Of a stretch of DNA of 19,005 bases, positions 5,906 to 15,418 are shown in pieces. The notes below the pieces were generated by a model. It did not search any database and was not told where the DNA came from. It saw only the letters and a list, made by a program, of their open reading frames with translations. This DNA comes from JAVBMC01 sp031552845 (GTDB lineage Bacteria > Verrucomicrobiota > Kiritimatiellia > RFP12 > DVOR01): contig JAVBMC010000061.1 of assembly GCA_031552845.1 (NCBI GenBank), positions 1-19,005 of the forward strand, given 5' to 3'. Position numbers and translations under genes: made by a program. Each line of letters begins with the position of its first letter. Within the stretch, counting starts at the first letter, position 1.

Positions 5906-8900
5906 TTACTTCACTCCATTCAATTCACTGTCTGCTTCGGGTTCGGGCTCAGCTTCACCCGACGCATCTTCATCCGTATTGTTCTTGGACTCCGGCAACG
6001 GATTGCCGGTCATGCGATGCCCGGCTTCACGCAGATGCTGAAGCACCGAGTACAGACCCGGTACCACCGCAATCCCCAAGAGCGTCGCCGCCAACATGCC
6101 TGTATACACGGTCACGCCGATTGCCACGCGGCTGGCCGCACCGGCGCCTTCGGCATACACCATCGGCAGCACGCCCAAAATAAACGTAAACGCCGTCATC
6201 AGCACCGCCCGATACCGTTGGTGCATGGCGTCCTTCGCCGCGCCGGCAATCGAAAGGCCTTCTTCGTGACGCGTCTTTGCGAACTCAACAATCAAGATGG
6301 CGTTCTTACTGGCCAAGCCTACCAGCAACAGCATGCCCAACTGCGCATAAATACTCAGCGGCAGCCCCCAGATACGCAGGCCGATCAACGCACCCGCCGC
6401 AGCGACAAACACCGAAAGCATCACCGAGACCGGAATCATCCAGCTTTCATACTGCGCTACAAGGAACAGATAACCGAACACCAGCGCCATGACAACCAGA
6501 ATGCCTGTCTGCCCGGCGGCTTTGGCTTCTTGATAGCTCAAGCCCGACCAAGCCTGAGCATAGCCCATCGGTAAGGCCGATGCCGAAGCCTCTTCCAAAA
6601 CTTTCATCGCATCGCCACTGGCAATCGCTGCATCCGGAATAGCGACAATCGATGCCGATGGATATTGGTTATACCGGCTGACCAAACGCGGTGCCGGCTC
6701 CGTTTTCAATTCCACCAAGCTGGCAACAGGCACCATCGAGCCGTCTGTGCTCCGCACGTACAACTTCAATACATCTTCCGGCTCCGAGCGTGTCAGCCAG
6801 TCCGACTGCACAATCACCTTATTAACCTGCGTGCCGATATTGACGTCGTTCACATACCGCGAACCCAAATAGTTTTGCAGCGTGGCAAACAGCGTACCAA
6901 CGGGCACTTTGTACATCTCGCACTTCAGACGGTCGACAACCAGTTTCAAATGCGGCGTCTTCGCGGTGTAAGAAGTGAATGCGACCCCGAATTTGCCAGA
7001 GCCTCTCACGGAATTCAAGAATTGCTCCACCGCCGCGTCTAACGCTTGCGGATCAGTATTATCCAGAGCCTGCACCTTCGCATCCAGCCCGCCGCTGGCA
7101 CTGATACCCATAATGGCCGGCGGAACAAAGATGTTCAACTCAGCCTCATTCACCTCTGCAAGCTTGGTCTGAAAGTGCTTTAAAAGTACAGAAGCATGTT
7201 GTTCGGGCTTTTTACGCTCGGCCCAATCGGTCAGCTTGAGGGCGAACATAGCGACATTTTCAGAGTTGCCGCCCAACATGCTACTGCCGCTGATGGCAAG
7301 GGCATATTGAATATCTTTCTCGTCCGATAGAATCTGAGTGATCTTTGCCAGCACTTCGTCCGTGCGGACTTCCGAAGCACCCTCCGGCAACACCACGTCC
7401 ATAAAGATAATACCTTGGTCTTCATCCGGCAGGAACGACGACGGCGTGGAAACAAACATCCAAGCGCTGATGACTATCGACACCGCGAGGAGCAGAACCG
7501 TCAAGATCCAATCCTTCGCAAGGATATGCGAGAACTCCGAATACGCATTACGGCATTTGTTCAGAATCCCGTTGAACCAAGCCAGCGGCCCGTGCTTGAC
7601 GGGCTCTTGATGGCGCAGGAGGAGCGAACACAAAGCCGGGCTCATTGTCAACGCGTTAATCGCCGAGAACAGCACCGCCGCCGAGAGAGTTACAGCAAAC
7701 TGCTGGTAAATCTTGCCGGTAATACCACTGACAAAGCCCACGGGCACAAAGATCGCCAGCAGCACCATGGTCGTTGCCACCACAGCGCCGGTTACTTCCT
7801 GCATGGAGAGCAGTGTCGCTTCTTTGGCGCCGAGTTTTTTCTCCTCAATGTTGTGCAGCACGCGCTCGACCACCACGATCGCATCATCCACCACCAAGCC
7901 AATGGCCAGCACCAAGGCAAACAGCGTCAAAATATTGATGCTGTAGCCCAGTGCGGCCAACACGGCAAACGTGGCGCAGATTGAAACCGGAATCGTCAGC
8001 GACGGCACCAGCGTGGCGCGCCAATCCTGCAGGAACAAGTAACATACGCCGATCACCAATGCAAAGGTCAGGATCAGCGTCATCACAATTTCATGAATGG
8101 CCGCGCGGACGAACTGCGTGGCGTCATACACCACATTGCACTCCATATCTTCCGGCATCCGGGTAGACAACCGATCCAATTCTTTCTTGATTTGGTCCAT
8201 CGCCTGAATGGCGTTTGACCCCGGCGTCTGCTTGAGCATGAATGCCGCGCAGTCCTGCCCGCCAAGCTTGGCATTCACAGCCGAATAACGGTCGCCGCCG
8301 AATTCAATCCGCGCAACATCCTTCAAGCGAACCAATCCGCCTTGCTCTGCCGTACGCACGACAATGTCTTCAAATTCCTTCACGCTCGAGAGACGTCCCA
8401 CCGCCGTGAGCGTCAATGTCCGGCGGATATCCTTAATCGGCTGAGCGCCAACAGAACCGGCCGACGCCTGAATGTTCTGCTGCTCAATGGCCGAAATGAC
8501 CTCTTCCGTATTGATAGCCTGTGCAGCCATCCGGTCAGGGTCAAACCAAACACGTACGCTGATCTGCGCACCGAAGATCGTGATCGACCCCACGCCGTGC
8601 ACGCGCAGAATGTCCGACCGCAAATTGCTGTAGATATAATCGCTCAACGGCAAGGATGAGTACGTGCCCTTCGGCGAGCGAAGCGCAAAGAAGGCTAAGA
8701 TGTCGGATGATTCCGTCGAAACAGAGATCCCCTGCTCCGTCACCTCTGTTGGCAGTTTGGGCGTGGCCTGCTGGACACGGTTCTGCACCTTCACCATGTT
8801 CATGTCGACGTCGGTACCGACTTCAAACGTAACCGTCAAGGTGTAGTTGCCCAAGTCGTCGCTCGTGGACTCCATGTAAATCATGCCGTCCACGCCGTTG

Positions 8901-9109
8901 ACCTGTTCCTCCAGAGGCGTTGCAACCGTCTTGGCAATATCCTGGGCGTTCGCACCGGGATAAGTAGCCGTCACCACCACCTGCGGCGGGGTAATCGGCG
9001 GATACTGCGTAATCGGCAGGCTTGAAATCGCCAATGCGCCGGCCAGCGTCAGCACGATGGAGATAACCATCGCAAAGCGCGGGCGTTCAATGAAAAATTT
9101 GGAAAACAT
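5906..9109 (-). CDS. RND multidrug efflux transporter (HAE1 type), second copy
   Basis: A proton-driven inner-membrane pump of the AcrB/MexB class that takes substrates from periplasm and membrane. It has 1067 residues. The standard FFIERPRFAMVISI start leads into TM1. Two large periplasmic domains follow TM1 and TM7 (beginning LPITQYPPITPP and FLPDEDQGI). The proton relay is complete: Asp408/Asp409 in TM4 (GLVVDDAIVVVE), Lys935 in TM10 (GLASKNAILIVEF), Arg967 and a nearby Thr972 in TM11. The C-tail is acidic (EDASGEAEPEPEAD), unlike the first copy. AAGGA five to six bases before the ATG is a good ribosome site. It lies between its adaptor (23-base gap) and the outer-membrane channel (1-base gap). 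About 60 percent identical by eye to the first RND protein over the first 150 residues. Substrates cannot be read from the sequence. Confidence 0.96.
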   Translation of the reverse strand: MFSKFFIERPRFAMVISIVLTLAGALAISSLPITQYPPITPPQVVVTATYPGANAQDIAKTVATPLEEQVNGVDGMIYMESTSDDLGNYTLTVTFEVGTDVDMNMVKVQNRVQQATPKLPTEVTEQGISVSTESSDILAFFALRSPKGTYSSLPLSDYIYSNLRSDILRVHGVGSITIFGAQISVRVWFDPDRMAAQAINTEEVISAIEQQNIQASAGSVGAQPIKDIRRTLTLTAVGRLSSVKEFEDIVVRTAEQGGLVRLKDVARIEFGGDRYSAVNAKLGGQDCAAFMLKQTPGSNAIQAMDQIKKELDRLSTRMPEDMECNVVYDATQFVRAAIHEIVMTLILTFALVIGVCYLFLQDWRATLVPSLTIPVSICATFAVLAALGYSINILTLFALVLAIGLVVDDAIVVVERVLHNIEEKKLGAKEATLLSMQEVTGAVVATTMVLLAIFVPVGFVSGITGKIYQQFAVTLSAAVLFSAINALTMSPALCSLLLRHQEPVKHGPLAWFNGILNKCRNAYSEFSHILAKDWILTVLLLAVSIVISAWMFVSTPSSFLPDEDQGIIFMDVVLPEGASEVRTDEVLAKITQILSDEKDIQYALAISGSSMLGGNSENVAMFALKLTDWAERKKPEQHASVLLKHFQTKLAEVNEAELNIFVPPAIMGISASGGLDAKVQALDNTDPQALDAAVEQFLNSVRGSGKFGVAFTSYTAKTPHLKLVVDRLKCEMYKVPVGTLFATLQNYLGSRYVNDVNIGTQVNKVIVQSDWLTRSEPEDVLKLYVRSTDGSMVPVASLVELKTEPAPRLVSRYNQYPSASIVAIPDAAIASGDAMKVLEEASASALPMGYAQAWSGLSYQEAKAAGQTGILVVMALVFGYLFLVAQYESWMIPVSVMLSVFVAAAGALIGLRIWGLPLSIYAQLGMLLLVGLASKNAILIVEFAKTRHEEGLSIAGAAKDAMHQRYRAVLMTAFTFILGVLPMVYAEGAGAASRVAIGVTVYTGMLAATLLGIAVVPGLYSVLQHLREAGHRMTGNPLPESKNNTDEDASGEAEPEPEADSELNGVK

Positions 9110-9132
9110 AGGAGTCCTTTGTTAAAGGGCCA

Positions 9133-10314
9133 TCATTTCGTTTCCGGAGATTGCGCAGGAGCGTTCGTCCCAGCCGCAGCTTCTTTGACGTGCACCGTCA
9201 CGCCGGGCCTGACGCTTTGCACGCCTTCGACAACTACGTGGTCACCGGCCTTCAGGCCATCCAGCACCGCATACACGTTTTCGGTCGACTTGCCCAACTT
9301 GACGCGCACCATTTCAGCGACATTGGAGCTGTTGACCCGAAAGACATAATCGCCCTGCACCGTATGCGTAATGGCTTGGACATCCACCATGGTTACCTGC
9401 TGCGTGTTGGGCGGATCGACATACACCGTCACAAAGGTATTCGGCAGCAGCACGTTATCCGCATTGTCAAACTTCACCCAGATTGGCAGCGTGGCAGTCC
9501 CCGGAGCCATTTCATTGCTGAAGAAGTCCCACGAGCCGCTCTTCGGATATTCGGTGCCGTCGGGCAGCCAAATATGCACCTGACTGGCGCTGGCGTTTTT
9601 GGCGGCGCTATGCTTGATCATCATAAAGTCGCGGTCTGTCATCGAAAACACAACACGAATGGGGTCCATCTGAACCACCTTAGCCAGCGTGTCGGAAGAC
9701 GGCGTAATGTAATCGCCGGTCGACACAAACTTCTGACCGATCTGTCCACCGACCGGAGCGGAAATCACAGTATGTTTCAGGTCAATTTCGGCCAACTGCA
9801 AATTCGCCTCAGCTTCGGCAATCTGTGCTTTGGACGTGGCGATGTCGGCATGCACGTTATCCAGGTCCAATGGCGAAATGCTGCGCGGGTCGGCCTCTTC
9901 CATACGCTTCAGCTGTTTGCTGAAACGCTCCAGCGCGGCTTGAGCCTTGGCAATCTCCGCTTTGGATTGGGCTACACGCGCTTTGTAATCCTCATCGTCA
10001 ATGCGGAACAGCACATCCCCGGCTTTGACAGTTGCGCCTTCTTTGAAGGTCACTTCCTTCAAATAGCCGCTGACACGCGCACGGATATCGACACTTTGAA
10101 TCGCATCCACATGACCGACATAACGGATGGGCGGATTGACAATCCCGACTTCCACGGCTTTGACCGTGACCATCGGCGGCGGCAACGGGGGCTTTGGCTC
10201 AACCTTCGGCCTGAACGTCAGTTGCCGGGCAAACCACCCCAGCGTAAACAGGCACACAATCGCGGTAATCCAAACGACGGTGCCTTCCGGTCTTTTTTGT
10301 TTTGTCTGTGCCAT
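9133..10314 (-). CDS. RND periplasmic adaptor (membrane fusion protein), second copy
   Basis: Bridges the RND pump and the outer-membrane channel. From the ATG at 10314 it has 393 residues. GGAG eight bases upstream supports this start over the TTG at 10320. A single uncleaved-looking hydrophobic segment (13-29) anchors it, and a proline-rich stretch (39-48) follows. The first lipoyl half is SVDIRARVSGYLKEVTFKEG (74-93), leading into GDVLFRIDDEDY. An alpha-helical hairpin (about 112-175) has its tip around 135-153 reading LKRMEEADPRSISPLDLDN, then the second lipoyl half (TVISAPVGGQIG) and the beta-barrel and membrane-proximal domains. There is no lipobox. The tip is identical to that of the other adaptor, which suggests docking to the same channel. 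The C-tail (TNAPAQSPETK) is probably disordered. Confidence 0.94.
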   Translation of the reverse strand: MAQTKQKRPEGTVVWITAIVCLFTLGWFARQLTFRPKVEPKPPLPPPMVTVKAVEVGIVNPPIRYVGHVDAIQSVDIRARVSGYLKEVTFKEGATVKAGDVLFRIDDEDYKARVAQSKAEIAKAQAALERFSKQLKRMEEADPRSISPLDLDNVHADIATSKAQIAEAEANLQLAEIDLKHTVISAPVGGQIGQKFVSTGDYITPSSDTLAKVVQMDPIRVVFSMTDRDFMMIKHSAAKNASASQVHIWLPDGTEYPKSGSWDFFSNEMAPGTATLPIWVKFDNADNVLLPNTFVTVYVDPPNTQQVTMVDVQAITHTVQGDYVFRVNSSNVAEMVRVKLGKSTENVYAVLDGLKAGDHVVVEGVQSVRPGVTVHVKEAAAGTNAPAQSPETK

Positions 10315-10331
10315 GTTCAACGCTCCATCCT

Positions 10332-10345
10332 CCGGCTTTTGCCGG
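10332..10345 (-). other. Small hairpin between first RND gene and second adaptor
   Basis: CCGGC-TTTT-GCCGG is a perfect 5-bp stem with a 4-base loop in the 54-base gap between the two genes. On the transcribed strand it lies just before the GGAGGATGGAGC ribosome-binding region. It has no T-tract, so it is not a terminator. It might stabilise a processed end or tune expression of the second half of the operon; it could also be chance. Confidence 0.35.
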
Positions 10346-10368
10346 TTTGTTTGAGACTGTTAATGTGA

Positions 10369-13300
10369 TTACTGAACAGACGCTTCGTCGCGTAACGTTT
10401 CCGGCAGAGGCTTGCCAATCAGCTTATGCCCCCATTCGCGGAACCGCTGGAATGCAGCATAGAGCCCCGGCACCAACACGATGCCAAAGACTGTCGCCAC
10501 CAACATCCCATAATACACCGTCACACCGATTGAAGTACGGCTACCGGCGCCGGCGCCGGTTGCATACACCATCGGCAGCACGCCCAACACGAACGTCAGT
10601 GCCGTCATCAACACGGCACGCAAACGTTCGCCCGCGCCGATCTTGGCGGCCTCGACAATGGAGTAACCCTCCTCGCGCTTGGTCTTGGCGAACTCGACAA
10701 TCAAAATAGCGTTCTTACTCGCCAAGCCCACCAACAGCACCATACCCAACTGCGCATAGACGCTTAACGAGAGATGCTCAATCTGCAATCCGATCAACGC
10801 GCCCGTCGATGCCACGAAAATCGACAGCATCACCGGCAGCGGAATCGTCCAGCTTTCATATTGCGCCACAAGGAACAGATAACCGAAGACCAACGCCAAC
10901 ATCACGAGCACAATGGCCTGCCCGGAAGTTTTCGCTTCCTGATAACTGATGCCTGCCCACTCGTATTTAAAGTCCTTCGTCAGCATGTTGTCCAGAATGT
11001 TCTTGGTTTCCTGCATCACGACACCGCTCGGCACGCCGGGGCGGGGCGTAATGGTAATCGCGGCACTTGGATACAGATTATGACGCGTCACAAAACGCGC
11101 CCCCAGCTGCGTTTCCAGCGCTACCAAACTGCCGATCGGCACCATCGCACCCGTAGCCGACTTCACATACAGCTTCAACACATCCTCAGGATTGGCGCGA
11201 CCGTCCCAGTCAGCCTGAATCATCACCCGGTTAATCTGCGTTCCTAGGTTGATGTCGTTAATATAGCGCGACCCCAAATAGTTCTGCAGCGTCGCAAACA
11301 AATCGCCCACCGCTACCTTATACATCTCGCACTTCACACGATCCACATTCACCTTCAACTGCGGCGTCTGCGCCGTAAAGGAACTAAACGCTGATTCAAT
11401 CATGGGCGATTTGCGAAACGCCCCCAACGTCTCGTTCATCATCTTTTCCAGCACCACCGGGTCCATGCTGTTGATCGACTCCAATCGGACATCCACACCT
11501 CCATTAGCCCCCAGCCCCGGAATAGCCGGCGGCACAAACACGTGACACATTGCATCCGGCAGCTCCTGCATATAGCGAAGGGCCAGCGTGTTTTTAATCG
11601 CATTAATCTGCTGTTCGGGACGCGGACGTTCATCCCAGGTCTTCAATTCAATGATATAAGTTGCCAGGTTTTCGGCCCGCCCGCCCAACAAGCTAAAGCC
11701 GCAAATCGTTAAAATGGAGTTAATATCATTTGTATAACTCAGGGCAATCTGAGTCGCGTCCCTCGCTACGGCTTCGTTTCTAGGCAGAGTGAGGCCTTCC
11801 GGTAAATTTGCCAAGCCAAAGAAAACGCCCTGATCCTCTTCCGGCAAGAACGACGTTGGCGTCTTAGTGAACAGATAATACGCACTCAGCACCGTGATAA
11901 TCAGCAACAGCAATGACAACACCGTCCGGCGCGCCAGACCGCCCGCCATTTTCACATACAGCCAGCGCGTCCAATCCAATGCCTTGTTAAACCACGCAAA
12001 CGGTCCCCGGCGATGAGGCTTTGGAACCTGCAAAATCGTCGCACAAAGCGCCGGACTCAACGTCAGCGCGTTCACTGTCGAAAAGATAACCGCAGCCGAC
12101 AGCGTCACCGCGAACTGTTTGTAAATCATGCCCGTGATGCCGCCTAAGAAACCAATCGGCACGAAAATGCCCAACAGTACCAGCGTCGTCGCAATAACTG
12201 CGCTCGTCACATCGCTCATCGCCTGAATTGACGCCAGACGCGGTGACAGCTTGCGCGTCTCCATCAAATACAACACGCGCTCTACTACAACAATCGCGTC
12301 GTCCACCACCACGCCGATGGCCAGTACCAATCCGAACAGCGTCAAGGTGTTGATCGTATAATTTAACATCTGCAACACCAAGAACGTCGCGCACAGCGAA
12401 ACCGGAATCGTCAACGCAGGCACCAAAGTCGCCCGCCAGTCCTGCAGGAACAAGTAACAAACAAACACTACGAGCAAAAACGTCAGCCCCAGCGTCGTGA
12501 CGATTTCTTCAATACACACGCGCACATATTTCGTCGCGTCGTATGGAACCACCACCTCCATATCGTCTGGGAACTTCGATTTCAGTTCGTCCATTGCCTG
12601 GCGCACCTCATCCATCGTCGCAATGGCATTACTGCCCGGCTTCTGATTCAACGCAATTGACACCGACACGCCGTTATTCAGGCAACTCTCGAAGCCATAC
12701 ATTTCGCGGGCAACCTCCGTGCGCGCAATATCACGCAGAAACACCAGCCCACCCTCATCCGCCGTGCGTACAACGATGTTATCAAACTCCTCCGGCGTCG
12801 ACAAACGCCCGACTGCCACCAACGGCATGAACAAATCACCTCCATCTCCCGTCGGCGTCGCGCCCACGCGCCCCAATGAAGCTTGAATATTCTGTTTGCT
12901 GATCGCTGCCATCACCTCTTCGGTGTTCATTCCGATCGCCGCCATGCGCTGGGCATCCAGCCAAACGCGCATTGCCACGCGCGGCCCGTACACCATCGCC
13001 TCGCCCACTCCGGGAATGCGCAACAGGACCGGCCGGATGACTGAATAAATATATTCGCTGATATCCAACTGACTCAACGTCTGGTTTGGTGAACGAATTG
13101 CCATAAAGCCCAACGTATCCGACGACTGTGCCCGCACCGTCAACCCATACTGCTGCACCTCAACCGGCAGCTTTGACGTCGCCTGCTGGATGCGGTTCTG
13201 CACCTTCACCATGTCAAGGTCACGATCCGTTCCCACGTCAAACGTCACATTCAACACATACGAGCCATCGTCAGTACACTCAGACGACAGGTACAGCATA

Positions 13301-13560
13301 TCATCGACGCCATTCATCTCCTCTTCCAACGGCACCGCAACTGTCCGCGCCACCTCCTGCGCATTCGCGCCCGGATACGTCGCACGCACCGTAATCTGCG
13401 GCGGCGTCACCGGCGGATACTGCGTCACCGGCAGCGACCCAATGCACATCACGCCCGCAATCGTCAACACAATGGAAATCACCATTGCGAAACGCGGCCG
13501 CTCAATAAACACCCGCGAGAAGGTTTTTATCTCTTCAATAACTTTTTCGGCATTCGTCAT
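10369..13560 (-). CDS. RND multidrug efflux transporter (HAE1 type), first copy
   Basis: The inner-membrane pump paired with the first adaptor, 1063 residues. Compared with the second copy it has about 12 extra residues before FSRVFIERPRFAMVISI, mostly charged and cytoplasmic. The proton relay is intact: Asp420/Asp421 (GVVVDDAIVVVE), Lys949 (GLASKNAILIVEF), Arg981 and Thr986. Periplasmic modules open with LPVTQYPPVTPP and FLPEEDQGV. Differences from the second copy concentrate in the porter domains (for example TPTGDGGDLFMP near residue 238 and the SINSMD region near 698), where substrate choice is made, so the two pumps may differ in spectrum. The ATG at 13560 is kept, although its ribosome site is weak (AGGTG about 11 bases before). 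The 50-base gap to the first adaptor has no terminator. Confidence 0.96.
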   Translation of the reverse strand: MTNAEKVIEEIKTFSRVFIERPRFAMVISIVLTIAGVMCIGSLPVTQYPPVTPPQITVRATYPGANAQEVARTVAVPLEEEMNGVDDMLYLSSECTDDGSYVLNVTFDVGTDRDLDMVKVQNRIQQATSKLPVEVQQYGLTVRAQSSDTLGFMAIRSPNQTLSQLDISEYIYSVIRPVLLRIPGVGEAMVYGPRVAMRVWLDAQRMAAIGMNTEEVMAAISKQNIQASLGRVGATPTGDGGDLFMPLVAVGRLSTPEEFDNIVVRTADEGGLVFLRDIARTEVAREMYGFESCLNNGVSVSIALNQKPGSNAIATMDEVRQAMDELKSKFPDDMEVVVPYDATKYVRVCIEEIVTTLGLTFLLVVFVCYLFLQDWRATLVPALTIPVSLCATFLVLQMLNYTINTLTLFGLVLAIGVVVDDAIVVVERVLYLMETRKLSPRLASIQAMSDVTSAVIATTLVLLGIFVPIGFLGGITGMIYKQFAVTLSAAVIFSTVNALTLSPALCATILQVPKPHRRGPFAWFNKALDWTRWLYVKMAGGLARRTVLSLLLLIITVLSAYYLFTKTPTSFLPEEDQGVFFGLANLPEGLTLPRNEAVARDATQIALSYTNDINSILTICGFSLLGGRAENLATYIIELKTWDERPRPEQQINAIKNTLALRYMQELPDAMCHVFVPPAIPGLGANGGVDVRLESINSMDPVVLEKMMNETLGAFRKSPMIESAFSSFTAQTPQLKVNVDRVKCEMYKVAVGDLFATLQNYLGSRYINDINLGTQINRVMIQADWDGRANPEDVLKLYVKSATGAMVPIGSLVALETQLGARFVTRHNLYPSAAITITPRPGVPSGVVMQETKNILDNMLTKDFKYEWAGISYQEAKTSGQAIVLVMLALVFGYLFLVAQYESWTIPLPVMLSIFVASTGALIGLQIEHLSLSVYAQLGMVLLVGLASKNAILIVEFAKTKREEGYSIVEAAKIGAGERLRAVLMTALTFVLGVLPMVYATGAGAGSRTSIGVTVYYGMLVATVFGIVLVPGLYAAFQRFREWGHKLIGKPLPETLRDEASVQ

Positions 13561-13610
13561 AATCTACCACACCTGCTAAAATTGATACTGCTCCACCGAA
13601 CTGCTGACAT

Positions 13611-14768
13611 TTACTGCGCCAACTGTACAGTAGCCCCCGGACGAATCTTATGAATTCCCTCCGTCACAATCCGATCTCCGGCCTTCAAATTACCCTTTAC
13701 TGCCGACATCGCCCCCACTGACCCGATAATCTCTACCGGCACAGGCTCAGCCTTATTATCCGCATCCAGCCTCCAAACAATCTTTGCACTCGATGTAATC
13801 AACACCGCAGTCTTCGGCACCGACGGCAAGCTCTCCGGCTTCTTCAAGTCGGTCAACAGCGACACAAACGTATTCGGCACCAACAACCCCTTCGGATTCG
13901 GGAACGACAGCCGCACCTGAATCGTCGCCGTCTGCGCCGACATCTCGTTGTCAGCAAACTCAATATGCCCCTGCTCCGGATACTCCGAACCATTCGGCAG
14001 CACGATCCGCTGACGCAGCACGCTATTCTCGCCCATCTGCTGCGCCTCCTGCGCAAAGTCCAAATACTGGCGGTCAGTCATCGGGAACGTCACACGCATC
14101 GGATCCGTCTGTACAATCTTCGCCAAGCTCCCGAACGACGGTGTGATATAATCACCCTTGGATGCAAACTTCCGGCCCATCCGCCCCGTAAACGGCGCAT
14201 AAATCGACGTATGCTTCAAATCAATCTCCGCCACCGTCAAGTTCGCTTTCGCCTGCGCCAGCACCGCGCGTGCGCTCGCATCATCCGCATGCGCATTATC
14301 CAGATCCAACGGCGAAATGCTTCGCGGGTCCGCCTCCTCCATGCGCTTCAACTGCTTCTCCGTCCGCGCCACAATCGCTTCAGCTTGGGCAATCTCAGCC
14401 TTCCGCTGCGCAACCTTCGCCCGATACTCCTCATCATCAATGCGGAAGAGCAAATCGCCCTCCTTCACCTGCGCGCCCTCGGCAAACGCCACTTCCTTCA
14501 AATGCCCGCTCACACGTGCCCGGATATCTACATGCTGCTCAGCCTCCACGTGCCCCACAAACTTCTCGGTCGGATTATACGGCAACAACTTCACTTCCTC
14601 CGCGCGGACAAACGCCGGCATCTGCGGCATTCCACCCGGCGCCTTCGCATTTTTAATCTGATGCCCATGATAAAAATACCCCAGAAAACCGCCAACCACC
14701 ACGCAGCAGCCACCCGTCAACACCGCGGCAAAACCCTTAGCCAACACCTTCACGCCATCACCATTCAT
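13611..14768 (-). CDS. RND periplasmic adaptor (membrane fusion protein), first copy
   Basis: A 385-residue adaptor for the first RND pump. A hydrophobic segment (about 12-32) leads it. This contains Cys21-Cys22 after LTGG, which is not a standard lipobox, so a membrane anchor is the safer reading and a lipoprotein is the alternative. The first lipoyl half is HVDIRARVSGHLKEVAFAEG (79-98), the helical hairpin spans about 117-182 with the tip LKRMEEADPRSISPLDLDN, and the second lipoyl half is SIYAPFTGRMGRKFASKGDY. The beta-barrel domain follows with LVPNTFVSL and ends PGATVQLAQ. The ATG lies one base after the regulator's TAG, and AGAGG inside the regulator's last codons is the ribosome site, so the two are co-transcribed and probably coupled. 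Confidence 0.94.
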   Translation of the reverse strand: MNGDGVKVLAKGFAAVLTGGCCVVVGGFLGYFYHGHQIKNAKAPGGMPQMPAFVRAEEVKLLPYNPTEKFVGHVEAEQHVDIRARVSGHLKEVAFAEGAQVKEGDLLFRIDDEEYRAKVAQRKAEIAQAEAIVARTEKQLKRMEEADPRSISPLDLDNAHADDASARAVLAQAKANLTVAEIDLKHTSIYAPFTGRMGRKFASKGDYITPSFGSLAKIVQTDPMRVTFPMTDRQYLDFAQEAQQMGENSVLRQRIVLPNGSEYPEQGHIEFADNEMSAQTATIQVRLSFPNPKGLLVPNTFVSLLTDLKKPESLPSVPKTAVLITSSAKIVWRLDADNKAEPVPVEIIGSVGAMSAVKGNLKAGDRIVTEGIHKIRPGATVQLAQ

Positions 14769-14769
14769 T

Positions 14770-15408
14770 CTAGCCTCTTTTCCTCATACTCATATCAGAC
14801 ACAATCAAATACTCCGCCACCAGCGCATCCAAAGCACGCGTCAGTGCAGCCGGCAAATCAAAACTCAGGCGGTCAACCGCATAACACTTCAGTCCGCCAA
14901 ACCACACGCCACAAACCAAACAAGCCAATTCTTCGACATTGACCCCTTCGCGCAATTCCCCACGGTGCTGCATACCTGCCAACCGCTCATAAATCATCTG
15001 ATGCGGCCCCGCCTCCACCTCTTTCAAATATTCCCGGAGCGACTCCAACAGCTCCGACGACCACTCCACTTGGAACTGCAATACATAAAAAAACTTCCTT
15101 GCCAGCGGCACACGCAAACTATACTCCGCCCAACGCACCAAATAATCGCGCAGCTCACCCCACGACACTTCGGCCGGCAACGCCCCCAACTTCTTCGAGC
15201 GCTCCTCTAAAGCCATTGCGATGACAGCCGACAGCAGGGCAGGCTTATTTTTAAAATGCCAATACACCGCCCCCTTCGTCAACTTCAAACGGGCGGCGAT
15301 TTCCTCAAACGTCGAACGGGCAAAACCCTTTTCGGCGAACACATTCAACGCCTCACTGATAATCTGGCGTCGTGTTTTCTCGGCATCCTCTTTACATCTT
15401 CTTGGCAT
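14770..15408 (-). CDS. TetR/AcrR-family repressor of the efflux operon
   Basis: A 212-residue DNA-binding regulator. Residues 11-57 are the typical TetR N-terminal domain, with the helix-turn-helix TFEEIAARLKLTKGAVYWHF (33-52) as in AcrR, TtgR and MexZ relatives. The rest is the alpha-helical ligand domain, where such proteins bind pump substrates and release DNA. Starts at TTG 15447 and ATG 15420 are open upstream, but the TTG is the -35 hexamer and the ATG 15420 overlaps the -10 box, so a transcript from this promoter can only use ATG 15408, with a leader of about four bases. ATG 15420 does have AAGG eight bases before it and could serve a longer transcript. The gene is first in the efflux operon, so the repressor should control itself and all downstream genes. 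Confidence 0.9.
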   Translation of the reverse strand: MPRRCKEDAEKTRRQIISEALNVFAEKGFARSTFEEIAARLKLTKGAVYWHFKNKPALLSAVIAMALEERSKKLGALPAEVSWGELRDYLVRWAEYSLRVPLARKFFYVLQFQVEWSSELLESLREYLKEVEAGPHQMIYERLAGMQHRGELREGVNVEELACLVCGVWFGGLKCYAVDRLSFDLPAALTRALDALVAEYLIVSDMSMRKRG

Positions 15409-15418
15409 ACAGGCGCGC

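Noticed and set aside
5876..6574. Plus-strand open frame opposite the second RND gene
   Set aside because: Antisense to a well-conserved pump. The translation is His/Arg/Gln-rich low complexity with no ribosome site.
9151..10368. Long open frame on the plus strand opposite the second adaptor
   Set aside because: It runs antisense to a clear adaptor gene, is rich in His/Arg without any domain, and is a by-product of codon bias in the real gene.
14700..14710. First adaptor as a lipoprotein through Cys21-Cys22
   Set aside because: The preceding residues (LTGG) do not fit the usual lipobox with a small residue at -1 and Ala/Ser/Thr/Val at -2 after Leu. A membrane anchor is at least as likely.
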